A DNA stretch of 64,000 nt from Agarilytica rhodophyticola. Its GTDB lineage: Bacteria; Pseudomonadota; Gammaproteobacteria; Pseudomonadales; Cellvibrionaceae. Positions 12,901 through 21,900 of the stretch are shown here, in pieces. Under the pieces are notes generated by a model. The model was not told the origin of the DNA. It worked only from the letters and a program-made list of their open reading frames with translations, and did no database searches. The position numbers and the translations under genes are program-made. The stretch is taken from NCBI RefSeq assembly GCF_002157225.2, contig NZ_CP020038.1:1883001-1947000 (forward strand). Reading direction: 5' to 3'. Within the stretch, counting starts at the first letter, position 1, and each line of letters begins with the position of its first letter.

Positions 12901-14597
12901 CGCCCGTCTTTATCCATCGTACGGAAGATATTACCGATACCTCTTATACTGGCGCGACCACAGGTGCCGCGAATGAGGGGTGGGTTCGCTTACAAAAAAC
13001 AGGCAATGTGGTCCATGGTTATTTCTCTACCGATGGTAATAATTGGACGTTAGTCGCTACCGCCACCATTGCCTTCGATACGAATTTCTATGTGGGTTTA
13101 ATTGCCGTTAATTCTGAAGGTGCCAGCGATACCACGTCTACCTTTGAGCAGTTATCTTTGGTCGCAGGCGAGCCTAGCGTTGGTAATACCGCGCCCTCGC
13201 TCACGATTACTTCGCCTGCCGAGGGCGCGAGTTTTGATAGCGGTACGCTCGTAACATTGACGGCTTTAGCCAGCGATACTGAGGATGGTGACTTAAGTCA
13301 TAGCGTGACGTGGTCATCAGATCTCGATGGTAATTTAGGTACTGCCAGTTCCCTTTCTCTGTCGGGCTTGTCGCAAGGCGCTCATGTCATTACGGCAAGT
13401 GTGACAGATAGTGGGTCTCTTACCGCGTCCGCTGCGGTCAATATTACGATGACTCCCAGTGCGGTTAACGATACTCCGCTGATCACTCTCTCATCGCCAG
13501 CAGATGGCGCGAGTTTTGATGCTGGGACATCTGTAAACCTTACCGCAACAGCCAGCGATACCGAAGATGGTGATTTAAGCGGTGGAATAATGTGGTCGTC
13601 TGATATTGATGGTGCGTTGGGAACAGCAAGCTCTCTTGCACTCGCCAATTTATCACAAGGGACGCACGTGATTACGGCAAGTGTGACAGATAGTGCTTCT
13701 GCAACAGCGTCGGCTTCGGTCACTATTACGATAACGAGCAGCTCATCCAATATGCCGCCTGCTATTGCGATCACGTTACCCAATACCGGCATCACTGTTA
13801 CTCAAGGCAGTGCCGTGACTTTTAACGGTGATGCGAACGATAGTGAAGACGGCAATATTTCGTCGGTGATTACTTGGCAGTCCAGTATAGATGGGGCACT
13901 TGGCAGCGGCGCTTCCCTGACAACTTCAGCCTTGAGTGTTGGCAGCCATACCATTACGGCAACAATTAATGATAGTGCGAGCCTCTCTGCCAGTGACAGT
14001 ATCACCATCGTGGTTGCGAGTGATTCGGGAGGTGGTAATGGCCTGGCCTTCACTCAAAGCGCTGATATTGGCAATCCGGGACAAGCGGGCACCAGCGCCT
14101 ATGATTCGGCTACCGGCACCTACACCATCAACTCCGGTAGCTTTGATATGGGAAGTTTTGTCGATAACTTTTTCTTGGTATACCAGCCTTACCAAGGTGA
14201 TATCGATATGCAGGCGAGAGTGGTGAGCATTGGTAATTTTTACGCAAAAACAGGGTTAACGATTAGAAGCAGTTTAGATTCTGGCAGTGCCCATGTATCG
14301 ATGATGATTGAATTATTATCGGGCGGTTTTTTAATAAGCCGTAACGAAGAATTTACCGATACTAACTATACCCCATCACCCATAGCGGTAGAGGTGGGTC
14401 ACTGGGTTCGTCTGCAAAAAGTAGGTACCACCATTACCGGGTATGTCTCCACCGATGGAAATAATTGGACGACTGTGGGCAGCCAGACAATTACTATCGG
14501 TAATGATTTTTATATTGGGATAAGTGCGGTTAATTCCGAAGGTGCGCCTTTCACTGAGCTAATCATGGATAGCGTAAGTACGGTGACCACACCTTAG
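3951..14597 (+). CDS. Giant secreted RTX/thrombospondin-3 protein with cytochrome c-like segment
   Basis: A 3548-residue exported protein. Residues 1-34 form a Sec signal peptide (cleavage after ARA), then a fibronectin-III-like domain (about 35-145). Thrombospondin type-3 Asp-rich calcium repeats lie at about 263-490 and 643-763. A tandem pair of FDLL/DFPI modules (about 771-943) is shared with the neighbouring giant. From about 1047 to 2400 there are RTX-like nonapeptide blocks (GGxGxDxLxGG type), interrupted near 2088-2180 by a VxDDxYxxxxLLxNDTDADGD cadherin-like domain. A haem-binding CSQCH motif sits at 2533-2537 with a candidate axial Met at 2574 in an MPIDNP context, as in class I cytochromes c. 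A second thrombospondin-3 block (about 2602-2790), four Ig-like domains and two DUF1349/concanavalin-like domains (about 2886-3070 and 3363-3548) follow. Calcium-dependent folding outside the cell is expected; adhesion or enzymatic function is unknown. The last domain may be the export or anchoring signal, but this is a guess. Confidence 0.85.
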   Translation: MSILRIGQRRFTSISKKIAVTCGILLLSIQQARAINHSEIVVTDVSSRSFTVNWQTDEASTPHIEIYKDVQGLEPIAGLSISPNYTVSGDNALANMAQTHGVMRVKVSGLEANTPYFYRVVNTSNVDANVERFPVSGALPSVKTKQYSLPSSNETIGTEVFQEGGGSPANGSIVILSVEGSESPVSYMVGDGIANALATVNLTNLFDDAQQLHRAVVGGESSSIRVMGGSLGEGFFRDTLPNNNLRGETKFSAVSPISLQVAKDSDGDGISDVYELANGLDINNANDAALDSDGDGLSNLEEYRNGSNSQVRDTDGDGIEDADEVANGTLANQADSDRDNINDGSEINGATPTDALNADSDGDGVNDGAELQLGSDPNNASDTPIVDVDGDSISDSVDNCLNFPNPDQHDNDNDGLGDICDSDDDNDGVIDVLDNAPFTSNANQQDTDNDQVGNVVDNCVSISNQNQLDNDNDGLGDACDADDDNDGINDLDRLPSAAVASHRYTRIENFIGSTIPVVGSRDLNAAIAVVKTDLSTSDSIVMGIFNVTTRVYEPQPLTSEQQALNGMLGISIDIYNCDCFGQGINARDNVSVETDTGIVTAVLPRIPHSQIGLSSVFLISVDGSSYRSFSRSGNLSVLRQTSQVQAPLDNCQFIANPDQADFDNDGIGDACDFTADDADGDGILNSVDNCPDTHNVSQDDFDGDNIGDLCDADNDNDGISNDDEITIFGSNPFSTDSDNDGIADADEDFDFDGVSNGSEIAAGTNPLLTTITLASGLNLFSYPTAVPVNFSAFDLLNTLGGDGVASYVERFNSETQLWQTAEYISGVASGVDFPIKHNEAYRVQMIQARTLELEGDPVCNVINLNTGINLVGISCIPAGTSAFDVLSALGGADIVANIQRINTGTGLYEEASYLNDVPDGVDFPIVRGQGYQIEMNEAFTLTAFALNTVNFNVQSHSDGQILFEAQQQVFGSLSEANVSVLVNDIAATISESESGYQFTSNLTLEQGINTVTIRVRGANNLLQTRVIELLVGERKDQGESSNEVLIGTENQDALYGFEGGNQLYGLAGNDFLRGSRDPITRELTDLLVGGPDQDTLSFGAKFLFNLGDGRDTITAPGGEGRIIFGDGISLQSLEFEQVNRSDIRINYGEGDDSILIDGYITGSSSNIIQTINFIDVEGRVLSATDINQLLLTGTDEVDNFFSSPFDDVIRTFGGDDQIEISGGGNDIVYAGDHDDLIYLASGFRNSGLTRVIAGPGNDSYPINTHVVAELSIGDGIDSVRTPYEATNTNIYFSEGIHLDDFVISYDDNNNGRNPTINVRYSATDEIQFYNTRLSDQQNIRRNFSDYVMMGLVQVTLNFADSSAVSLRDLLFDINVQHTNDADNTIFVRHADSVTNGRSGNDELFGTLGDDTLFGDKGNDVLNGQNGNDIFVGGRGNDIIRASSGRNTYHYNVGDDKDIIHQDGGTHHIVFAADISPQQVSVTNKRERDSHSIVFNVAGTVDAITFNNYWRDGFTWPETDTVLSIEFLSDGTLWSHTELMTQLNQASSDNDKFYLYGTTGGNSNPSYNLSGGAGDDIFLYGADTTDIFIHDNVFHYAAGDGRDIYNLGLARVIDSGSFQYSRISINNHWDLSSIDSSRASFAMKNDSLFITIDNDPTQVLTIRHVFTSIVDSQGEIIQVLSDITFSDVVVTYQDIITRFSTPSADGSWVRVGPAGSSFVGTSYNETILVSSLDNQDFQFDSGPGDDFIWKGNCGRVHYIFRVGGGNDTLESTHKCLADGFGFDSLFFPASDDSPLPISFVYDPMAYGASYQVIEYGSVFGVYDGGSVRLRDSTLLLPEYRDSRGSSRQTIAHIRRSRGMTIRGVDQWYVDQHPELLVTKTDPSGASRKYFPLIGVQGNTGENSNFTGRDTVEGGNADEYIQTLFGEDTIRAGGGDDFIDAGGARDSIFAGDGDDIIITGGSSNSSLGWNGGSLQVRGERGDDTIYLDRGRDNIYFNLGDGHDTLVVNEGFIEANDRLFFGPGITPQSTIFSQQQDRLIIRYSANDTITIRNFYERSGNRWVVRRAFNISYSGDTSNYTVTDVRLGNRSPVAIDDNYLNISPLPRVFSFAELLGNDTDADGDDLTIYQAFNAVNGNVFVNHKLAQITFVPHKNFSGNASFEYLVEDNNGGVDNGFVRMTITAATSILTGTNSTDTVQGTAENDVLYGLAGDDELIGLGGDDILFGNTGNDRFDGGSGNDIIYYTFGDIVDGGDDFDTVFSHDVFAGNPIDDLFLIEDLTNIEAIDGGLGTNSIYADDQSNTYDLSLMVLSNIDRFYAGAGDDVVIGPELVPLTIEGQDGNDHLIGGNDNDYLIGGAGNDWLKGGSGNTDYLEGNEGDDRLFGGDGNDYLDGGVGTDLLVGGNENDSYSWQPGSGDLYISDYSHVDAGNPQHVDSLELLLGLVDDQPRVPEYDDFSWARNSFGDLLMTYNDSGETITLLNWFKHSDHKLQLIIGDTEFDLTQIEMDANANLISSPVLSVPAGGSVLQGEQHYLDNCSQCHGIAASGIGQFNENLIAISGEGVQTPLAALFNYVSHQMPIDNPQACVGECAKSVSLYLQSLNLPLDADNDGFFDNEDECPATPEDEVLIDRGCSVSQIDSDNDGINDHVDICPNTPVGALVDGDGCALDGDGDRVPDGIDQCPNTHPSASHVDELGCAIDTDNDGVVDGPDLCPLTPQGETVDSAGCAQTQLDDDADGINNALDECPNTLFGDVVDNVGCSASQADSDNDGVVDSIDQCPGTAPGSRVDPLGCTVINNAPTVTISSPLNGSVVIEGRSTVLSANADDDFEGDLSHAITWSSSIDGSLGTGQTLSVSSLSVGAHEISASAIDTDGATGVSTINLMVQSEQDAGTITLNQSTDIGTPGSNPGSMSYDASLGIYTLNTGSFDIGSFSDNFFFAYQISQGDIDIRVRVTSISNFFAKSGLMIRASLDSSSRHASMTIERESSPVFIHRTEDITDTSYTGATTGAANEGWVRLQKTGNVVHGYFSTDGNNWTLVATATIAFDTNFYVGLIAVNSEGASDTTSTFEQLSLVAGEPSVGNTAPSLTITSPAEGASFDSGTLVTLTALASDTEDGDLSHSVTWSSDLDGNLGTASSLSLSGLSQGAHVITASVTDSGSLTASAAVNITMTPSAVNDTPLITLSSPADGASFDAGTSVNLTATASDTEDGDLSGGIMWSSDIDGALGTASSLALANLSQGTHVITASVTDSASATASASVTITITSSSSNMPPAIAITLPNTGITVTQGSAVTFNGDANDSEDGNISSVITWQSSIDGALGSGASLTTSALSVGSHTITATINDSASLSASDSITIVVASDSGGGNGLAFTQSADIGNPGQAGTSAYDSATGTYTINSGSFDMGSFVDNFFLVYQPYQGDIDMQARVVSIGNFYAKTGLTIRSSLDSGSAHVSMMIELLSGGFLISRNEEFTDTNYTPSPIAVEVGHWVRLQKVGTTITGYVSTDGNNWTTVGSQTITIGNDFYIGISAVNSEGAPFTELIMDSVSTVTTP

Positions 14598-14652
14598 AAC
14601 ATATGCCTTACTGATGGCCCTAGATAGTGGGCTCGATAAAGTCATAAGTAGG

Positions 14653-14680
14653 GTAAGCGCATTAATAAGATAGCGCTTAC
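14653..14680. promoter_or_regulatory. Perfect 8-bp inverted repeat between giant gene and operon
   Basis: GTAAGCGC and GCGCTTAC form a perfect stem around a 12-base AT-rich loop, 55 bases after the giant gene's stop and about 50 before the next gene. No T-run follows, so it is either a weak terminator or a protein-binding site. Confidence 0.4.
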
Positions 14681-14728
14681 TGGTATTGATGTTATGCACG
14701 CAATAGAAGATTCGCGTGTGTATTTAAA

Positions 14729-15355
14729 ATGAGTTTAACTATGATGAAGACGCTTATTTTTTCTTTTATTTTTATTGTTAGTGGTGTTATTTCAACGTAT
14801 GCCAATGCGGCCTCAAGTATTTCGATGACACTCGAAGAGCTTACCGCTAACGCCGATGATATTGTGGTGGCCCGCTGCGTTGACGTGCAAACCCGTTGGC
14901 TAGGAAAAAAAATTGTAACCGATACGACGATTGACATATCACAACAGCTAAAAGGCGATGATAAAGCTCAGTTGATTGTGACAACACTGGGTGGCAGTGC
15001 GATACACCCAAGATTGAAAACAAAAGTGAATATGTATGTGCCGGGCAATATACGTTTTAATATCGATGAGGAAGTGCTCGTTTTTACCAAACAAAATAAA
15101 GCAGGAGATAATCAAGTTATCGGATTATCCCAAGGCAAGTTTATTTTAGAACATGATACTGTTTCAGGTGAAAAGCTTATTTCCGTAGGCCAGAAAAAAC
15201 TCACCACTCAACAAAACAATGATAATCCCCTTGCGTCTTTGTTTTCCCTAGATGCAGAGTTCCATACAGAAGATTCCAGAATTAGTACAAGAAAAATACG
15301 TTTAAGTGAACTCATTCGCGATATCGAGCAGCATTTAAGTTTAGCGCAACAATAG
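14729..15355 (+). CDS. Small secreted protein, companion of the matrixin-RHS giant
   Basis: A 208-residue protein with a clear Sec signal peptide (hydrophobic core then YANA before the mature AASS). The mature part starts with a LEELTANADDIVVARCVDV stretch, then alternating beta-strand-like segments, a VPGNIRFNIDEEVLVFT stretch and a VIGLSQGKFIL stretch. From memory, proteins with this IVxGxV / VPGxxxFxxGEEVLxF / GLxQGKF layout often sit next to matrixin-type proteases, but I cannot name a family. It precedes two genes on the same strand by about 100 bases and is probably co-transcribed with them. No ribosome binding site is obvious. An internal ATG at 14741 (MMK) is an alternative start giving a shorter, more typical signal peptide. 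Confidence 0.75.
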   Translation: MSLTMMKTLIFSFIFIVSGVISTYANAASSISMTLEELTANADDIVVARCVDVQTRWLGKKIVTDTTIDISQQLKGDDKAQLIVTTLGGSAIHPRLKTKVNMYVPGNIRFNIDEEVLVFTKQNKAGDNQVIGLSQGKFILEHDTVSGEKLISVGQKKLTTQQNNDNPLASLFSLDAEFHTEDSRISTRKIRLSELIRDIEQHLSLAQQ

Positions 15356-15463
15356 CCGCATCCTTAATTTAATAGCATTGCCACATTTATGGCTCAAACC
15401 CAACGTCAATATTAACAGTAAGTGTCATACATCAGTCATTGGTATTTATAGGCAGGAAGACGA

Positions 15464-15952
15464 GTGAACATGGGAAACTATATAACATTAATACATCTAA
15501 TCATGGCGAGCAGCCTATTTTTATCGGTGTCATTGGCTGCGCAAACGTCAACGGCATCTCTCCCAAGGCTCAATGAAGCAAGAGAAAAACATGATATTGA
15601 CCTACACCCTATTCAGTTGAGAAACGATGATCCCGATTATTTGGCGCATGTTAACGCGGTAAAAAATAGGCAGCGGCAAAGAGAACGGGCAGCGCACGTT
15701 GAGTCGCCAGAACAAACCGTTATGCAAGAACACACGATACAGTTGCCTGCACCTGTTGAAATACATCAGCAGCAAAGAAATACCAGCCAGGTCTTTTTAT
15801 TTCATACCGGCGCGAATCGCAATACTGTGACGGCGCCATCGCAAGCCGGGCGTCCCACTGAAAACTTAAATAATACTGAGCGCTTATCGTATCAATTTAG
15901 AGCCTCACATATTGAAGCCTTAAGACAAGCCGCCGCAAGGAAGAACAAATAG
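15464..15952 (+). CDS. Small exported protein of unknown function
   Basis: A 162-residue protein with a signal peptide (SLFLSVSLAAQT) followed by a mature part rich in Gln, Arg, Asn and His, low in complexity and probably disordered. The GTG start at 15464 is chosen because an AGGA ribosome binding site lies 7 bases upstream; the ATG two codons later is the alternative. The stop codon TAG at 15950-15952 shares its last base with the GTG start of the giant gene, so the two are translationally coupled. That suggests a dedicated partner (chaperone, secretion accessory or processed peptide) of the matrixin-RHS protein; this is inference only. Confidence 0.7.
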   Translation: MNMGNYITLIHLIMASSLFLSVSLAAQTSTASLPRLNEAREKHDIDLHPIQLRNDDPDYLAHVNAVKNRQRQRERAAHVESPEQTVMQEHTIQLPAPVEIHQQQRNTSQVFLFHTGANRNTVTAPSQAGRPTENLNNTERLSYQFRASHIEALRQAAARKNK

Positions 15953-18900
15953 TGAATAAAGATATCAAGAAAGGACGAAATACCATTGCTTGGGCGTTTT
16001 TGTGGGGGGCTACTCTGTGGGGAGCTAATGTCAACGCGGGAGGCAATTTGTATGGACGTGACGACAGCGGTGCGTTCGCGATCAAACGCTGGGATGAACG
16101 CCTACTGCCTATTGAGTGGCACTTCAGTAGCAATGGGTATCTCGGTTCAAACGTTAGTAACGCTGAGGTCATTAATGAATTTGCAGCAGCGTTTGATACC
16201 TGGAATGACGTAGCCACCAGTCAGATTCGTTTTTCCTACGGTGGCGAAATAAACCGTCGTTTAAGTAGCGACGATGGTATTAACTTAGTGACCTTTACTG
16301 ATACGGAATACGAGTTCCCTCCGGGTGCGGTAGGTCTTGCGGTTATTTATAGTTTTGATGAACAAACGATTATCACCGATGATAATAATGATCTAGACGG
16401 TGACGGTGTTGCCGATATTCCTAATGGTACGTATCCTGCGGGCACCGTATACGATGGGGATATCCTTTTTAATTCCGGCTTAAATTATACCACGGATGAG
16501 ACGAATGGCACTCTTGATATTCGTGCGATAGCCATGCACGAAGTGGGACACTTTGTTGGCTTGTCCCACTCCTCGATTGAAGATGCCGTTATGTGGCCAT
16601 TCCTTAATTTTGATATTGCCACCGCGCGCACAACCTCCCTTGATGATATCGCTCATGTGTCTCATACCTACCCACAAGAGCCTGAATATTCACAACAGTA
16701 TGGCACGATAACAGGCACTATCACCAACAGTAATACAGGCCTGCCTCTGATCGGTGCCCATGTTTATGTCGTCGATATTGAGAGTGGTCATAAAATTATT
16801 GGTGGCTACAGCTTGTCCGATGGTACCTATTCCCTGCCGGTACCTGCGGGGAATTACTACGTTGGTATCGAACCCTTAGATGGCGACCCAGCGGCATTAG
16901 ACCCTGAACGTATTAACGATATTATTGCATCGACCTTAGATACGCATTTTATCGAAGAGCTTTATGATATTAATGAATCCAGCATAGAAGCCGACCCCTT
17001 ATCGGCACTTTCCGTTGCCGTCGTGGCCAATACCGTGACCGCCGATATTAATCTGCAAACCAATGTCACGAGTGTGCCGGGTGTCAGTCGGGTATTACAG
17101 CCGGGCGTCAATTATTTCTCCTTTCCAGTGGAAGCCCCCAGTGATTTAAGCGCCTATGATCTGCTGCAAGCGTTGGGTAATGACACGGAAATAAATGCCA
17201 TCGAGCGCCTTAATCCCAGTACACAACTTTACGAGCGTGTCAGTTATGTAAGAGGCCTTCCCAGTGGTAAGGATTTTCCCATCGTGCGCGGTGAAGGGTA
17301 TCTTGTCCATGCACAGCAACAAAAAGTGGTGACCTTTAATGGTATTCCTAACTGTGTCGATATTGCCCTAGTCGCGGGTATTAATCTTATCGGAGTGCCT
17401 TGCCCGCCAGCCGGTTATACCTCGTTTGATTTACTCGAACATCTGGGAGATCAATATGAGGTTGTGGCACTGCGCCGCTACGACCCTGAGACCGCCAGCT
17501 TACAAACAGTGGAATACCGTGCCGGTGAGATTGTTGGCGATGAGTTTTTTATTGCCAATGGTGAAGCCTATTTTGCTGAGCTGCGCGTTGATAAAAGTGA
17601 GGTGATTGTGCCCGGCCCTGGCTCGGTATTTCCGCCAGCCATCACTGGCATTAGCCCTGGTCGCGGTGTTGCCAATGACTTGGTGATTATTCAAGGCGAG
17701 GGCTTCGCTGAAGATATTGCCGATAACTTTGTAAGCTTCAATGGTGTTCAAGCGCATGTGATATTTTCCTCTACCAATCAAATTGCGGTCAGGGTGCCAG
17801 CGAACGCCACCACTGGCCCGATTGTCGTAGAATCCGAAGGGCGCACAAGTAATCGTGTGAATTTCGCTATTGAATCCACCACCATTAGCGAAGATACGCG
17901 CTCTTCAACCACCGGCACCGAAATACTTCCAGGACAAACCGCCAACGGCCAATTAAATGTTGAAGCAGAACAAGACCGCTATCGCTTTATTGCGCTTGAA
18001 GGGGCTTTGTTAAGCTTAAGCGCACAAACTATCAATGGTAATGCTGACTTGATGTTTGCTTTAGAGAGCCCCAGCGGTGTGGTGCTTGTTTCCGATGATG
18101 ATAGCGGTGCGGGTAATGCGCCCATGATCCGCAATTTCCCCTTGCCTGAAACGGGTGTGTATTCAGTTGTTGTCACGGCTGTCTCAGGTGTCGGTAGCTA
18201 TGACCTATCCATAGATGTCTTAAACACCGCTGTGTCTCCGTCCATTTCTGTATTACAAGGCGATATTCAATCAACTGTAATGGGCACAGATTTGCCCAAG
18301 CCTTTAGAGATTTATGTCACCAGCAGTACGGGCAAACCCATCGCTGGAGTACCGGTGACATTTACCGCCAGTAATGTGGACGTTGCGCTACCGACCCAGG
18401 GTTTCTCATTACAAAATGCGGGTACTGTGGTGGCCACCACCAATATCAATGGTATTGCCATTATTGAAGCCACTGCCCCTAATGTTGCCGGTGTGTTTGA
18501 TATTGTTGTAACCGTCCCCGGCATGCCGCCGGCCACCATGCAAGTGTCGACCACATCTACCGCTGTAAGCCAAGTTGTCGTCTCTAATGCTGTTGAACGC
18601 TGTGGTGGCTTGGGGTGCTCTGTGGGTGAGGCGGTCAGTAACCCTTATACCATTACCTACCTCGATAGTGCCGGCGCGCCTGTGGAGAATGTCTTAACCC
18701 GCTGGAAAGTCGTGTCCGGTGGTGGCTCCTTAAGTGCGTTTTCGCCATTACAAAGCAGTACCGGAACGAATTTAAGTGGTGTGAATGGCAGTACCCAAGT
18801 GCTTCATACCCTAGGCGAAGCACTCTTTACTGAAATTAATGGCCAGCGCAGCCGCATAAAACAGCCTCAATTTGTCGCTGCTACGGTGCCGGGACAATTA

Positions 18901-21900
18901 AAACCAGTGTTGTTTTCCGCTGTGAGTAAAGCCGGGCCGCCTGCCAATATTGAATCCATCGGCAGCGATTATATCCGCATGCATTACGGCACCGTGCGGT
19001 TCGCGGCGATGGCCTTGCAGGTGACCGACGCCTATGACAACCCCGTGGAAGGGGCGATAATTACGCCTCAAAGTGATGACGCAACGATATTACCCGGTCT
19101 TTTAAACGGCGAGCTACTCCCCGACTTTCTTACCAATCGAGATGGCTACTGGGTGGCGCTGATTGATCCCCACAATAACACGCCTCCCACCTTCGATGAA
19201 TTTGGTAACACGGATACAAGCGGTTTAGGCAGTACTTATCAGGTGGTATTAAGTGAGGCGAGCGCGGGCACGCTCAACTTTGATCTTGATATTGATATGG
19301 GGCCATCCCTTGTCAGTGGCTCAGGGCAGGGGATAAGTGCTTTTATCTCGCGAGAACCTGAACAAAACCCGATACATTTCAACCTTTTCCGCTACCAGCG
19401 CACCGATGGCAGTGACGACGATGAAAGTTGGCAGAATGAAGACTTCAGCAACTTGCGCTATGTGCCGATAGCAGGGACGAATGTGGACTTCTCGCTGCGT
19501 CGTGGTGACCGCGTCGATGCGCAAGCGGCAGGTGTGGTTGCGACAACGATCAATGGCACCCATGAGGTAACCGCACCCACCGATGCCTCTGGCAGTGTTG
19601 GCGTTGATGTCACACTTGGCGGTGTAGGTGGCGAAGTCAATATCATTGGCGCCATCCCCAGCCCAATCGAAGTGCAATTTCGGGAAGATAATGGTGAGCT
19701 TATTGGCAGCCCAGTGGCCTTTCCCATAGAGGAATATAGTCCCAGTACCATTGTTATCAACGCTGTTCCTATCGATGTGCGTGTCACTATTGATGCCGAC
19801 CAGCTCAGTGGTTTGGATTGGTCAACATTGCAGATCGTGTTGAACGGCAATACCACGGTATTTGATGGCAGTGTGGATGCGCCTCCCACCCTAGGTGTCT
19901 TCCCCCATTACATCCAGGTCTTTATCGATGGCGCCCAACAGGTGGTCTGGCCATCGCCTGAGCTTATTGCAGCGGGCGGTTTTTCACGCGTGGTGATCGT
20001 GTATCGCCCATTGGGCTCAGACTTGGTCGAAGGGGTCAATACTTTAGCCATCAATGCGGATGTCCAGGCGTTTGATGGCACCATTGCCTCCACCAGTGAG
20101 CAAAGTACTTTTGTCTTTAATCAGGACTTGGGCAACCGCGTATGGGAAGCACAGCAATCCTATGATGCGCTCGCCGCCTTCTCCATTGGTCGCATCGTGT
20201 CACTGGCGCAACCTGCGGGACAAGCCACGGATGCAGCGGGCGATGCCATCGGCTCTTTTGAGATCTTTAATGTACCTGTGAGTGAGCCGTCATCGGTAAC
20301 AGTGGATATTCTCGATGCTAATAAAACCCTGGTCAGTACCTTAATCAGTGCCACGACACTGCCGGCGGGCGACCATCGCTTTGTGTTATTGCGTGAAGAC
20401 TTAGGCACGAGCATTGTGCCGATAAGTGGCAAGCCGGATCTGTATGTGCGTGTCCGCACCGTTCCTGTGTCCACCGGACAGCCGCGTATTAAACAGTACT
20501 CTGGGGAATTAAACGACTCCGTCACCGGTAAAATGCTGGGGCAGGTGATTCAGCATGATACGCTTATCCAAGATGGTAGTCTTAACTTACGCCGTGAAGA
20601 CATGGCCTTAAACGGTGCCGGGCCACAACTGAACTTTATTCGCAGCTATTCAAATTCCACCCAGCCAGAAAACAGTGCCACAGACCTAGGAGCAGGTTGG
20701 ACACACAACCATAATATCTTTGCTCGTGTGCTCGCCAGCGCAGGCACAGCGCCATCTTACGGTGAAAATCTGCCCGGCTGGATTGCCGGTACCCGCCAAG
20801 GCCTTGGCCCTCGATTGTTAAGTGCTAGCGCACTATCAGCGTTGATCGCTGGTGATGCTCCGGTATTGGCATCAAAAGTGGTCATCAGCAATGGTGGTGT
20901 GTTTGAGCGTAGTAGCGGTGGCAACTGGGTCGGGCAGCGCGGAAATCATGGTACCTTAACCGGCAGCGCTGCGACAGGTTTTGTCTATACCTCAAAAGAC
21001 GGCACTGTCCACACCTTTAACACCACAGCTGACAGTGACAACCGCTATTTGGTGGCGACGATTGCCGATCGCAACAACAACATGTTGACGTATCAATACG
21101 ATAACCATCGCTTAACACGAGTGACCGATCAAGCTGGCCGCTACCTCAGCTTTGATTATGCCTTAGCGCAAAATAATCGCCGTCGTCTTCAGCAAGTGCA
21201 CGTGGTGGCTGATACAGGCAACCTCAATTCACCACAAAACTTTCGCCTGCAATTCCATTACTTCAAACGCGAGAGCGACAACCCTGATGAAGTGGCCAGT
21301 AGCTTGGATGAAGTGGGGATGTTGCAGCGCTTTAGCCGTGATGAATTTGTTGAAAGCTACGACTACGAGGCCCTTGCCAACGATCATGAGCCCAACCTCG
21401 TGAGCGTCAAAGACGTCAATGGCTATATCACCCAATACCAGTATTTAGCCCCTGCCAATGTGCCGGCAAACTTTGCGAGTATCGCGCCGGGAGCCGTGAA
21501 CACGGATCTGGTATATCGCGTTTGTTACCCCGCAGCTACCACCGATTGCACAAGTGATTTCGCCCAGTTTGATTACAGCACTGCTAGCGGTAATGTGCGC
21601 ACAGTGACGGATCTACGTGGCAACCCAACGCGCTATGAACTCAATGCCTGGGGCAACCCTAGCCGTGTGGAGGAGCCGGAAGGCAAAATCACAGAGTACG
21701 ACTGGAGTATCGACCTCGGCTTAGCCGATAACCTCCTGCGTGTGAAGCGGGATCTATCGATTAATGCTACGTGGCAGTATGAATACGATGCCAAAGGCAA
21801 TATGACCTTGGAAACTGATCCTTATCAACGTACCGTTACCCAAGAATGGCATCAGGACTACAGTATCTTGACATCGAGGATCGACAAAAATGGCCACCAG

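Noticed and set aside
4839-14226. Many minus-strand and out-of-frame open stretches within the giant RTX gene
   Set aside because: They mirror the Asp/Gly-rich repeats of the real gene and have low-complexity products.
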